Shown in pieces: positions 49,056 to 57,691 of a stretch of 64,000 bases of DNA. Position 1 is the stretch's first letter. Each line of letters begins with the position of its first letter. The notes under the pieces are model-generated. The model was given only the letters and a program-made list of their open reading frames with translations, searched no databases and was not told where the DNA came from. This DNA comes from Marinobacterium lacunae (GTDB lineage: Bacteria; Pseudomonadota; Gammaproteobacteria; Pseudomonadales; Balneatricaceae): assembly GCF_000705555.1 (NCBI RefSeq), contig NZ_JMQN01000015.1:186001-250000 (forward strand), read 5' to 3'. A program made the translations under genes and the position numbers.

Positions 49056-49306
49056 TAAAATTGATCCACGATTCACAGTAGTATCCGAAAATGATTGAGT
49101 ATTCGCTGTCGAAACATTAAGCGATCAACGTCAATTACCCGTATCCTGGGGATGAGAGGTCGATTTATTTCCTCCACCACTCACGTCAGATGCAACTTTT
49201 TCGCCGCTGGGTATTCTGAGGAGAGTGGGGGAATGTGAACCGGTCTTGCGACGGTTCTGTGGACGGACATATCTTGTTAGTATCACTGGACGCCTGTTAG
49301 TGGAGA
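49056..49306. other. Gap after the CRISPR array
   Basis: I see no gene here. The array breaks off at the end of the repeat stem and runs into AT-rich sequence beginning TAAAATTGATCCACG. There is no convincing ribosome site or hairpin with T-run. The segment could be the remains of a mobile-element end, but I found no coding or terminal-repeat evidence. The promoter of the next gene should lie near its end. Confidence 0.5.
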
Positions 49307-50530
49307 ATGGATTTGCGTCGTTTTGCACTGTTGTTATTAGGTATTGCCATCTTGTCGGGCTGCAGTAGCAGCGGCCTGAAGGACGATTCCGTCTTCAAAC
49401 ACCCGTCCCAATGGCTGGACAAGACCGGGGGGGTTCTCGGTAACTGGGGTGGGGCGGAGCGCGACGATGCCTATGATCTAGAGGTGGATCGCCTGTTCGA
49501 GCAGCCCTACATCGATCCATTGACCCGCTATCTCGAGCGCTATCGCAACGATGAGTCGCGTGCGGCACATCTGCAGCGTGTACTGGATGAGCGCGAGCGT
49601 CGCTGTGACGAGATCGCAACACGCTACGCCGACCGTCCGCTGACGGATCAGACGCTGGATCAGTACCGTGCCGGTTACGCTTACTCCTGTCCCAAACAGG
49701 TGGAGGTCTTCGCGGAGCGGTTGGGAAGCGCCGGTCAGGGCGGTAAGGAACATAGGACGACTACTCCGGTTAAGCCCTCTGAGGAGATTGTCTGGAGCGG
49801 TCAGTTGGCGCAGCAGCTCAATGACTGTTATCTGCTAACGACTATCGGCAACTACAGCGATGCGCGTTCAGCCTGTGCAGGTCCTGCAGAGAAAGGTGAT
49901 CCGCGTGCGCAATACAATATGGCACTTGTCTTCCGGTCTCTCCGGCAATACGAAGAGTCTTTGAACTGGGCGCAAATGGCCTCACCCCACAGTGCCGAGG
50001 CGCGCTACCTGCTTGGCCAACTGTATGAAGCCGGGCAGGGTGTGGAGAAGGATATCGATAACGCCCTGAGTTGGTACCGTGATGCGGCCGAACAGGGTTA
50101 CCCTGCCGCGCAATACAAGGTCGGGCGTTTCCTCGCCGAGGGGCTTGGGAGTGAGCCTAGCCCAGCTGCCGCCATGGGATGGTACGAGCGTGCGGCTGCG
50201 CAAGGGCAGGCCGAAGCTCAACTGGCTTTAGGTAACATGCTGCTGCAGGGCGAGAGTGTCACGGCAGATCCTGTTCAGGGTCGTTACTGGGTGCTCCGGG
50301 CGGCGCGTCAGGGGCTGGCCAACGCTCAGCTGCTGCTCGGCGAGCTGGCCGAACAGTCTGATGCGACAGTCGCCAATCGCGCTGAAGCGGCCATATGGTA
50401 TGAATTGGCCGGACAAAACGGTATCGAAGACGGGGCTGTACGTGCTCAGCACCTGCGCGTGGAGTTGGCACCGGAAACCCTCCAGGATGCTCGTATCAGG
50501 GTGCAGAATGCACTGGAGGGTGGGCGCTGA
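49307..50530 (+). CDS. Sel1-repeat lipoprotein
   Basis: A 407-residue lipoprotein. The signal peptide ends in the lipobox ILSGC (Cys at about residue 19). Residues about 180-375 hold several Sel1-like repeats with the pattern A-x-x-x-L-G-x-x-Y-x-x-G and A-x-x-W-Y-x-x-A-A-x-Q-G, a helical fold for protein binding. It is probably a periplasmic scaffold in the outer membrane. Its stop overlaps the next start by one base (TGATG), so it is translationally coupled to a Cache-GGDEF-EAL protein and may bring a signal to that receptor's periplasmic domain. Confidence 0.88.
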   Translation: MDLRRFALLLLGIAILSGCSSSGLKDDSVFKHPSQWLDKTGGVLGNWGGAERDDAYDLEVDRLFEQPYIDPLTRYLERYRNDESRAAHLQRVLDERERRCDEIATRYADRPLTDQTLDQYRAGYAYSCPKQVEVFAERLGSAGQGGKEHRTTTPVKPSEEIVWSGQLAQQLNDCYLLTTIGNYSDARSACAGPAEKGDPRAQYNMALVFRSLRQYEESLNWAQMASPHSAEARYLLGQLYEAGQGVEKDIDNALSWYRDAAEQGYPAAQYKVGRFLAEGLGSEPSPAAAMGWYERAAAQGQAEAQLALGNMLLQGESVTADPVQGRYWVLRAARQGLANAQLLLGELAEQSDATVANRAEAAIWYELAGQNGIEDGAVRAQHLRVELAPETLQDARIRVQNALEGGR

Positions 50531-52905
50531 TGCCGCTAATACGTGCGCGTCGTCTGCGTCGATGGCTGATGGGCCTCAGTGATGCTCTGCACGCCTCCTC
50601 CAAAAAATCGATCAAGTGGCTGCTGATGTTGCTGGTGGCGCTGTTTCTCGCCGGCATGTGGATTCTGTCATCGCTCAACCTCAATTATTCGCAGAAGGCG
50701 TTGGCAGAGCTGCGACGTGACGAGATCGAGGAGATCTTCCTCTCCAGCCTCAACCAGATTGTCTCCCGTCAGCATGTCTACGGTCTGTATACCGAAGGGC
50801 TGGGACGTTTCGGCGAAACCAGCTACCGCGTGGCCGGCGATAACCTGAAGCCGCAGATCGAGAAGTCGATGCGGCAGATGTTGCAGGACTTCTCGGGCGT
50901 CGCGGGTATCGGTATTTGGTTCGAGAAGGGGCTTTTGCCTGACACTGCTCGTGACTATAACCCCTACGTCTACCTGAGCAACGACGGCAGGGTGATGACC
51001 GTGCCGAACGCCGGAGCCTCCAAGGGCTATCGTGACCAGAGCTGGTTCAAGATGGTGATGACGGATGATCGTCTTAAGCGGCTGGCGCCCAAGCAGCAGT
51101 TCTGGACACCGGTTTACTACAGCCGTGAGACCGACAAGGCGGTCATGACGATTGTCATGCCTATGTTCACCGACCAAGGACGGCTGCTGGGGATGGTGAC
51201 CACCGACTGGGAGGCGGAGCAGATTATCGATCTGGTCAGTCGGGTTCAGGTAACGCCGAACAGTTTCTCGTTTTTGATCGACAGCAACAACCGCAAGCTG
51301 TCTAGCCTCAGCCGCAGTGATGATCCGCTGCACGCCCAGCACATTATGGATGCACTGGTATCGCAAAGCCCCACCTACGTGGCACCGGGCTATAACGCGA
51401 TGATCTCGAATAAAACCCCGAAAGAGAATCTGGCGCCAAGTGAACTGGCGGTAGATGGCGTGGATTACGCACTGTATCTGGCAGGAACACCCGCCGGGAT
51501 GAGTTTTGGCATCGGCGTGCCCCAGGATGAGATCGATTCCATTCTGGTGCCGATGCGCGATAGCAACTACCGGATCCTGACGATCACGGGTCTGGTTATG
51601 CTGCTGCTGTCGGGCTATTTGGTGTACCGCATCTCCGAGCTGGTTAAAGAGTTGCAGGCCTCCTATACCGATGAGCTGACCGGGCTGCCCAACCGCGCGC
51701 GGCTGCTACAGGACCTCAATCGTGCCGTCGACGGTACGCTGATGTTGATTAACATGGATAGGTTTAAGGAGATCAACAGCCTGTTTGGTCACCGCTGCGG
51801 CGATCAGGTGTTGCAGACGCTGGCCGAGCGTCTGCAGCCGTTCATTAAGAGGTACAAAGCGTGGAAGGGGGCCCGTCTCTACCGGTTGCAGGGTGATGAG
51901 TTCGCGATATTCGGGCCCCGCGTTGAGGAGGACTCGCCGCTGTTGCTGCAAGTTTTCAGCGATTTCGTGCAGGAGCAGCAGCTGCTGTGGCAGGAGCAAG
52001 AACTCAATGTCGACGCCACCCTGAGCCTGGCCCATGCGAGCGAGACGGGGCGGGGGCGTCTGGATAGACTGCTAAGCCAGGCAACCGTGGCATTGCGCCA
52101 GGCGCGTTTGCAGGGGCTCAGTTTTCATACATACGACTCGGAGCAGGGCGTCGAACAGGTCTATGAACAGAATCTGGTGTGGGCCAGACGGGTCAAGGAT
52201 GCGTTGCAGGCCGAGCGTTTCGAGCCCTGGTTTCAGCCCATACTGGATAACCGCAGCGGTGCGATTGCCAAGTATGAGTGTCTGGTCCGCATGATCGATG
52301 GCGAAGGCAACGTTGTCTCACCCGGGCTGTTTCTGGGTGTGGCGCACCGGTTACGTCTAGGTCGGCAGATCACTCGCATCATGATCGACAAGTGTTTCGC
52401 GGCCTTTGCCGACCAGCCGTTCGAGTTCTCCATCAATCTGGCCTATTCCGACATGATGGATCCGGAGTTGACCGCCTATGTGTGCGAGCGGCTTGAGCAG
52501 AGCGGTGTCGGTTCGCGGGTTATTTTCGAGCTGCTTGAGTCTGACGGCATCGATAACTACGATGAGATCCGACGTTTTATCGACCGGGTGAAAGCTTTCG
52601 GTTGCCGCATCGCTATCGATGATTTCGGCACCGGTTACTCCAACTTTGAACATCTACTGCGCCTGAATGTGGACCTGATCAAGATCGATGGCAGTCTGAT
52701 TCGGCACCTGCATCAGGACCGCACCGCCTATCTGGTGACACAGGGGATCGTGCAGTTTGCGCGCAGCCTCGGTATTGGCACCGTGGCCGAATTTGTGCAC
52801 TGCGAGGCGGTTCAGCAACAGGTGATCGCACTCGGTGTCGATTTTTCTCAGGGCGAATATGTGCGTATGCCCGGTCCTGATCTGGTCGAGGACTGCGCCG
52901 CCTGA
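50530..52905 (+). CDS. Cache-GGDEF-EAL cyclic-di-GMP protein
   Basis: A 791-residue inner-membrane protein. Membrane helices at about 28-48 and 350-370 enclose a periplasmic Cache-type sensor (with DYNPYVYLSNDGRV and FWTPVYYSRETDKAVMTIVMPMF). The GGDEF domain (about 378-535) begins normally (DELTGLPNRARLLQDL) but its active loop reads LQGDEF, with the first Gly replaced by Gln. The EAL domain (about 545-785) has ECL in place of EAL but keeps the Asn in SINLAYSD, Glu in FELLES, the Asp pair in DDFGTGYS and the Lys in LIKIDG. A phosphodiesterase with a weakened cyclase domain is most likely, but catalytic state is uncertain. Confidence 0.9.
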   Translation: MPLIRARRLRRWLMGLSDALHASSKKSIKWLLMLLVALFLAGMWILSSLNLNYSQKALAELRRDEIEEIFLSSLNQIVSRQHVYGLYTEGLGRFGETSYRVAGDNLKPQIEKSMRQMLQDFSGVAGIGIWFEKGLLPDTARDYNPYVYLSNDGRVMTVPNAGASKGYRDQSWFKMVMTDDRLKRLAPKQQFWTPVYYSRETDKAVMTIVMPMFTDQGRLLGMVTTDWEAEQIIDLVSRVQVTPNSFSFLIDSNNRKLSSLSRSDDPLHAQHIMDALVSQSPTYVAPGYNAMISNKTPKENLAPSELAVDGVDYALYLAGTPAGMSFGIGVPQDEIDSILVPMRDSNYRILTITGLVMLLLSGYLVYRISELVKELQASYTDELTGLPNRARLLQDLNRAVDGTLMLINMDRFKEINSLFGHRCGDQVLQTLAERLQPFIKRYKAWKGARLYRLQGDEFAIFGPRVEEDSPLLLQVFSDFVQEQQLLWQEQELNVDATLSLAHASETGRGRLDRLLSQATVALRQARLQGLSFHTYDSEQGVEQVYEQNLVWARRVKDALQAERFEPWFQPILDNRSGAIAKYECLVRMIDGEGNVVSPGLFLGVAHRLRLGRQITRIMIDKCFAAFADQPFEFSINLAYSDMMDPELTAYVCERLEQSGVGSRVIFELLESDGIDNYDEIRRFIDRVKAFGCRIAIDDFGTGYSNFEHLLRLNVDLIKIDGSLIRHLHQDRTAYLVTQGIVQFARSLGIGTVAEFVHCEAVQQQVIALGVDFSQGEYVRMPGPDLVEDCAA

Positions 52906-52936
52906 GCCGCAGCTGATCACCATGCCTTCCGCCTGC

Positions 52937-52942
52937 TATAGT
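52937..52942 (+). promoter_or_regulatory. Possible -10 element of the MFS gene
   Basis: TATAGT stands 23 bases before the MFS start. A poor -35 candidate (TGATCA, 52914-52919) is 17 bases upstream. The spacing is good but the -35 is weak, so this is tentative. Confidence 0.3.
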
Positions 52943-52965
52943 GTCCGCTTCACATCGCACAATGG

Positions 52966-54156
52966 ATGATCAAGATGCTGCCGATAACGGTATGGGGGTT
53001 GGCGCTGGGACAGGCGCTGTTGGTGACGGGCAATATCCTGTTGGTATCGGTAACGGCGCTCATCGGGCAGCGCATCGCCCCGGATCTGGGGCTGGCGACG
53101 CTGCCGGCGGCCTTGCAGTTTCTGGGGTTGATGAGTGCGACACTACCGGCGGCGCACCTGATGCGCTGGTTCGGGCGAAAGATCGGCTTTCTGACCGGTA
53201 ACCTCATCGGTGTCAGTGGCGCAGTACTTGCGGCGGTAGCACTGGCGCAGGCCTCATTCGTGCTGTTCTGTATCGGTACCTTTCTGCTGGGCGTGGCCAT
53301 TGGGGTTGGTCAGCAGTATCGTTTCGCCGCCATCGAAGGCTGCTCCCCCGCCCAGCACCCGCGTGCAATCGGGCTGGTCATGGGCGGTGGTGTGCTCGCG
53401 GCGATTCTCGGGCCGAATCTGGCGATCTGGTCCGGGCATCTTGCGCCGCAGAGCGACTATCTGGGCGCGTTCTATGTGCTGATCGGGTTGTATGTCATTA
53501 CGACGGTGCTGATCGCCTCACTGCCGCTGCGCGCACCGGACTATGCCGAGCAGCACGGTGAGGTGAGACCCTATCGAACCTTGCTGAGGCAGCCGGCACT
53601 GGTTGCGGCGGTGACAGCAGGTGCTATCGGTTATGGCGTTATGGTGTTGGTGATGACGGCGACACCGTTGGCGATGCAATCCTGTGGGTTTGCCTTTGAT
53701 AGTGCTGCCAGCATTATCCAATGGCATGTGCTGGGGATGTTTCTGCCCTCGTTTTTTACCGGCCGTCTGATTGCCCGCTTTGGCGATACCCGTATTATTC
53801 AGATCGGTTGCCTGCTGTTGATCGCCTGCGTGCTGCTCAACCAGTTGGGCGTGACCTATTGGCATTTCTGGATGGCATTGGTGGCACTCGGTGTGGGTTG
53901 GAACTTCGCATTTATCGGTGCAACCACGTTGCTGACACACACCTATTTCCCGGCCGAGAAAGCCAAGGTGCAGGGGATGAACGATTTTCTGGTGTTCGGG
54001 TTTTCAACGGTGGGGGCTTTGATGTCCGGTCAGCTGCAGGCGCTGGTGGGATGGGAGATGCTGAATCTGATGATGCTACCGGCGATTGCGCTGGCGATGG
54101 TGCTGGTGGCATGGAGTGCGCACCGCCTGCGTAGGCAGGCGGTGGCGGTGCAGTGA
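52966..54156 (+). CDS. MFS transporter
   Basis: A 396-residue transporter with 12 predicted membrane helices of the major facilitator superfamily. The cytoplasmic loop between helices 2 and 3 holds the degenerate signature HLMRWFGRKIGFLTGN, and a related RLIARFGDTRIIQIG lies in the second half. Substrate unknown. It converges on the TRAP binding protein gene with no bases between the stop codons. An aromatic acid such as vanillate is possible from context. An internal ATG at 52975 is an alternative start. Confidence 0.88.
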   Translation: MIKMLPITVWGLALGQALLVTGNILLVSVTALIGQRIAPDLGLATLPAALQFLGLMSATLPAAHLMRWFGRKIGFLTGNLIGVSGAVLAAVALAQASFVLFCIGTFLLGVAIGVGQQYRFAAIEGCSPAQHPRAIGLVMGGGVLAAILGPNLAIWSGHLAPQSDYLGAFYVLIGLYVITTVLIASLPLRAPDYAEQHGEVRPYRTLLRQPALVAAVTAGAIGYGVMVLVMTATPLAMQSCGFAFDSAASIIQWHVLGMFLPSFFTGRLIARFGDTRIIQIGCLLLIACVLLNQLGVTYWHFWMALVALGVGWNFAFIGATTLLTHTYFPAEKAKVQGMNDFLVFGFSTVGALMSGQLQALVGWEMLNLMMLPAIALAMVLVAWSAHRLRRQAVAVQ

Positions 54157-55191
54157 TTACTCCAAGGGGCAGCTGTCGCTGAGTTCCAGCGCGCGGGCGT
54201 ATACCTTGCGTGCTGGCAGTCCCTTGCCTTCCAGTTCGTTGAGGACCGCTTCGGTGGTTTCATCCAGTACCGGTTTCCATGCCGGGTTGTTGGCACCGCC
54301 CTCCACGGTGTAGATCTCCTGACCGGCATCCAGCGCCTGCTGACGGCCAACGGTGTCAGAGTTGTCGAAGTTAACCCCGGCAATCTTCGCCCAAGCCTTG
54401 CCTGAGGCATCGTCGATCACCTGCTTGAGGTCGCCCGGCAGCGAGTTATACACATCCTTATTCATGGTTACGACGAAGGCCAGCGAGTAGAGGCCACCCA
54501 CTTCGGTGTGATAGGGCGTCAACTCGTTCAGACGGAAAGAAAGCTGGCCTTCCCAAGGGAACATGACGCCGTTGATGACGCCGCGCTGGGCCGACTGATA
54601 CGTCTCTGGAGCGGGCATGCCGACAGGCTGCGCGCCCAGTCGGGTCAGCATGTCGCCGACCACAATGGTCGGACGGCGGATGCGCATCCCCTCCAGATCA
54701 GCCGGTGTTTTGACCAGCTTGTCGGTGGAATGCAGGTGGCCCTGACCGTGTGTGAACAGGAACAGCGGATGGGTATCGGAGTACTCGTCGGCGATCAGAC
54801 CCTCGTCAAACAGACTCTGCACCACACATGAGCCCTGAACGGCAGTTTTGACAACGCCTGGCAGCTCGATGACCTGAGTCAACGGGAAGCGGTTGGCCGA
54901 GTAGCCCTGAACCGTAGCGGTCATGTCCATGATATGGTTTTTGACCGCATCATACTGGGCAGGTGGCTTGGCTAGCGTGGAGGAGGGGTAGATTTCGACC
55001 TTGATTCGACCACCGGATGCTTTCTCTACCTCATCGGCCCAGGGTTGGAAGATGTTTTTCTGTGTGCCGGCGACGCTTGGCCAGATATGGCCGAAGCGCA
55101 ACGTGACATCTGCTGCTTGAGTGCTGGTTGCGGTGCCCATCAGCATGACGGTAGAAGCGGCGATTGCCGCGCCCAGTTTCTTCAAGTTCAT
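54157..55191 (-). CDS. TRAP transporter substrate-binding protein (DctP type)
   Basis: A 344-residue periplasmic binding protein. A signal peptide ends at about residue 27 (cut before ADVTLRFGH). Family marks are LRFGHIWP near the mature start, a conserved Arg in GMRIRRPT that normally pairs with a carboxylate ligand, and the NGVMFPWEG segment. DctP proteins deliver carboxylates, including aromatic acids, to a DctQM membrane pair. No dctQ or dctM gene adjoins it. It lies 56 bases after vanB in the same direction, so it is likely the last gene of the van operon. Confidence 0.9.
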   Translation of the reverse strand: MNLKKLGAAIAASTVMLMGTATSTQAADVTLRFGHIWPSVAGTQKNIFQPWADEVEKASGGRIKVEIYPSSTLAKPPAQYDAVKNHIMDMTATVQGYSANRFPLTQVIELPGVVKTAVQGSCVVQSLFDEGLIADEYSDTHPLFLFTHGQGHLHSTDKLVKTPADLEGMRIRRPTIVVGDMLTRLGAQPVGMPAPETYQSAQRGVINGVMFPWEGQLSFRLNELTPYHTEVGGLYSLAFVVTMNKDVYNSLPGDLKQVIDDASGKAWAKIAGVNFDNSDTVGRQQALDAGQEIYTVEGGANNPAWKPVLDETTEAVLNELEGKGLPARKVYARALELSDSCPLE

Positions 55192-55247
55192 AGCGTCTTT
55201 CCTGTTTTATTGTTATTTGGTTAATGTATTAACTACGTTATGCGGCG

Positions 55248-56201
55248 TCAGATATCAAGTACAAGGCGTTTACTTTTTGATCGGGAGCAGCAGGGCGCAA
55301 ACTCTTCGTTGGTGGCTTTCTCTTCGGGCGTGAGAAACATGTCCCGATGATCCGGTTCACCTTCGAGTAGTCGGGTTACACAGGTGCCGCACACGCCGTT
55401 TTCGCAGGCAAAGGGAATATCGATATCGCGCTCTAGCAGCACTTCAAGCACGCTGCGATCCGCCGGGATCTCGATTACATCGCCAGAACTGGCCAGCTGC
55501 ACCTCAAAAGTGCTGTCACCTTCATGGTCCACCTCTTCTGCGGCGAAATACTCACGATGAAGCTGCGCATCGCTCCAGCCGCACTGATGAGCGGTTTCCA
55601 GAATATGGTCCATGAACGGGTTGGGGCCGCAGACATAAAGATGCGTATCCGGCTGTGGCTTGCTCAACAGAGCCTGTGCATCCAGTCGGGTTGAGGGTTC
55701 CGCGCGGCTGTAGTGGAAGCTGACGCGATCGGCAAATTCAGATGCGCTTATGCGCTCACGAAACGCGGTCTGCTCCGGCGCCTTGGTACAGTAGTGCATT
55801 TCAAATTCCGCGCCCTGATGGCTCAGGCGTTCGGCCATGCACAGGATCGGCGTTACACCGATACCGCCGGCGATCAGCAGGTGGCGGTGTGCACTGTGCT
55901 CAAGCGGGAACAGGTTGCGGGGCTCGCTGATGACAATCGCATCGCCCTCGTTGACCTGATCATGAACAGCGATTGAGCCGCCTCGGGATTTGGGGTCACG
56001 CAGCACCGCGACTTCATAACGGTGCTGCTCGCCCGGATGGTTGCACAGCGAGTACTGGCGAATCAGCCCGCCGGGCAGGTGAATATCGATATGGGCACCG
56101 GCGCTGAATGGGGGCAGCGCGGCACCGTCGGGGCGGGCCAGTTCAAGCAGACAGATATCCTCTGTCTCGGAACGCTTGCGCGCGACAATAACATCAATCA
56201 C
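55248..56201 (-). CDS. vanB: Vanillate O-demethylase reductase subunit VanB
   Basis: A 317-residue phthalate-dioxygenase-reductase-type protein. Order: FMN-binding barrel (RQYSLCNHPGEQ), NAD-binding domain (IAGGIGVTPILCMAERL) and a C-terminal plant-type [2Fe-2S] domain (CENGVCGTCVTRLLEGE, further Cys near the end). It passes electrons from NAD(P)H to the oxygenase VanA, which demethylates vanillate to protocatechuate plus formaldehyde. It lies 112 bases after vanA on the same strand. Confidence 0.93.
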   Translation of the reverse strand: MIDVIVARKRSETEDICLLELARPDGAALPPFSAGAHIDIHLPGGLIRQYSLCNHPGEQHRYEVAVLRDPKSRGGSIAVHDQVNEGDAIVISEPRNLFPLEHSAHRHLLIAGGIGVTPILCMAERLSHQGAEFEMHYCTKAPEQTAFRERISASEFADRVSFHYSRAEPSTRLDAQALLSKPQPDTHLYVCGPNPFMDHILETAHQCGWSDAQLHREYFAAEEVDHEGDSTFEVQLASSGDVIEIPADRSVLEVLLERDIDIPFACENGVCGTCVTRLLEGEPDHRDMFLTPEEKATNEEFAPCCSRSKSKRLVLDI

Positions 56202-56313
56202 AGCATGCTCTCTTAGCCTGCAGCGCAGGCTGAAACTGTCTTTCTATTTATAGTCGATTCACGGGCGGTCGGCGCGACCGGCCCGTGAAGCTTTATTATG
56301 GTTGTGAAACGTA

Positions 56314-57372
56314 TCAGGCACTGACGCTTTCGAGCGGGATCCGGCTTTGCTGTTCCTCTTTTTCCAGCTTGTCGATCATGCGGCGTGCTTGAACGCCGCC
56401 GGCGTCGATATCAAGCTTGAGCAGGTCGTACTCGGGGAAAAGAAGCAGGTTTGCCTGCTGGCGCTCCAGCATCTCCAGATCCTCGGCAAAGATACCGCCC
56501 TGTCCGGTGCGGATAGCGTCGGTCAGCTCCTTGTCTTCGGGCTTGAAGTTGCGCGCCATGCCCCAGAAGTACCAGTGGCTGGTTTCGGTTTCCGGCGTGA
56601 TGAAATCGACCACGATGCTGTTCACCCGCTTGTCGGCCGGTGCGTCCTTGCCGCCGTGTCCGGCGAGCGCGACGCCCACGTCAATCAGTACATGGCTTGG
56701 CAGTGAGAAGCGGCAGACCTGCCAGCGGTCCACCGGCTGATCATCGGGCAGGCCTTTGGTGCGCAGGTTGGCAGCCCAGAAGGGCGGTGCTATCACGTTA
56801 TCCATGAAGCGGCTGGTGACGACCTCACCGTCGACGACACGGGTTTTGACCGGTGCTTCGTCGATCTCTTTCTGGCCGATGCTGGTGGAGTGCACGTAGG
56901 TCTCATGGGTCAGGTCCATGAGGTTGTCGATCATCAGCTTGTAGTCGCAGTTGATGTGGTACAGACCGCCGCCGTAAGCCCACTCGTCACTGACAGCCCA
57001 TTCGAGGTGGGGGATGTCGTCGGCATTGGCAAGGCTCGCATCACCGGTCCAGACCCAGACGAAACCGTAGCGCTCTTCAACCGGGTAGCTTTTGACACAG
57101 GGGAAGCCGCCGACGCGCTGTTTCGGCATGGATACCGTTTTGCCGTCGCGTCCCATTTTCAAGCCGTGGTAGCCGCACACCAGCTGACCATCTTCGATAT
57201 AACCCAGCGAGAGCGGCGCACCGCGGTGGGGGCAGAAGTCTTGCACGGCGGCCACCTTGCCGTTGTTGTCGCGGTAGAAGGCAATCTGCTCACCGCAGAT
57301 CTGGCGACCGAGGGGCTTTTCAGCGAACTCATCGGGCGTACAGGCAACGTACCAGCAGTTCTTGGGAAACAT
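56314..57372 (-). CDS. vanA: Vanillate O-demethylase oxygenase subunit VanA
   Basis: A 352-residue Rieske oxygenase, the usual VanA length. The Rieske ligands are in CPHRGAPLS and CGYHGL (about residues 48-70). The mononuclear iron site includes NLMDLTHETYVH (about 158-169). The rest (IDEAPV, RFMDNVIAPPFW, VDFITPETETSHWYFWGMARNF) follows known VanA closely. I chose the ATG at 57372 (MFPKNCWYVACTPDE), preceded by GAGGAG; the longer reading frame has no family match. Three VanR-type operators lie upstream, which supports vanillate as substrate. Confidence 0.95.
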   Translation of the reverse strand: MFPKNCWYVACTPDEFAEKPLGRQICGEQIAFYRDNNGKVAAVQDFCPHRGAPLSLGYIEDGQLVCGYHGLKMGRDGKTVSMPKQRVGGFPCVKSYPVEERYGFVWVWTGDASLANADDIPHLEWAVSDEWAYGGGLYHINCDYKLMIDNLMDLTHETYVHSTSIGQKEIDEAPVKTRVVDGEVVTSRFMDNVIAPPFWAANLRTKGLPDDQPVDRWQVCRFSLPSHVLIDVGVALAGHGGKDAPADKRVNSIVVDFITPETETSHWYFWGMARNFKPEDKELTDAIRTGQGGIFAEDLEMLERQQANLLLFPEYDLLKLDIDAGGVQARRMIDKLEKEEQQSRIPLESVSA

Positions 57373-57406
57373 GACAGGGCTCCTCTGATTGGGAATTTTT
57401 TTAGTT

Positions 57407-57417
57407 ATGGATCCAAT
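57407..57417. promoter_or_regulatory. VanR-type operator, site 1
   Basis: ATGGATCCAAT, centred on GGATCC (57409-57414), matches most of the VanR operator ATTGGATCCAAT. It lies 35 bases before the vanA start codon and overlaps the probable vanA transcription start (a TATACG -10 candidate reads leftward at 57429-57424), a good place for repression. Confidence 0.7.
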
Positions 57418-57457
57418 ATGGGTCGTATATTGCCCCAAAAGAACAAAAGAAGGCTAG

Positions 57458-57469
57458 AATGGATCCATT
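57458..57469. promoter_or_regulatory. VanR-type operator, site 2
   Basis: AATGGATCCATT is a perfect 12-base palindrome, 52 bases (about five helical turns) from site 1, centred on GGATCC (57461-57466). It differs from the VanR operator at one symmetrical pair. It would sit at about -45 relative to the vanA promoter. Confidence 0.7.
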
Positions 57470-57633
57470 GTATTTATCTAACAACTCATTGATATTGATT
57501 GTTATGGTTTATAACAATGGGTCTTTCTTTAGCTGGTGGCGCTTATTCTGGCGATTCAGGACTATCTGGACCCGTGACTCAGGTTGTAAGCAGAAAGATG
57601 AAAAGCGATCAGGCGAAGGCATTGTGAATGGCA

Positions 57634-57645
57634 ATTGGATCCAAT
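57634..57645. promoter_or_regulatory. VanR operator, site 3, in front of vanR
   Basis: ATTGGATCCAAT is exactly the perfect inverted repeat known as the Caulobacter VanR operator. It stands five bases upstream of a good -10 hexamer (TACAAT, 57650-57655), 47 bases before the vanR start codon, so binding would block vanR transcription (autoregulation). Confidence 0.85.
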
Positions 57646-57691
57646 CTGGTACAATTGAGTCCTGTAGGCCGTTCCTATATCAGAGGTGCAG

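Noticed and set aside
46448-49098. Many reading frames across the array with repeated [19 protein letters not shown] and GSSPRVRGT units
   Set aside because: They are translations of the CRISPR repeat on the minus strand, a well-known source of false proteins.
49056-49306. Insertion-sequence remnant after the CRISPR array
   Set aside because: The AT-rich start recalled IS21-type ends, but no transposase fragment, paired terminal repeat or target duplication was found.
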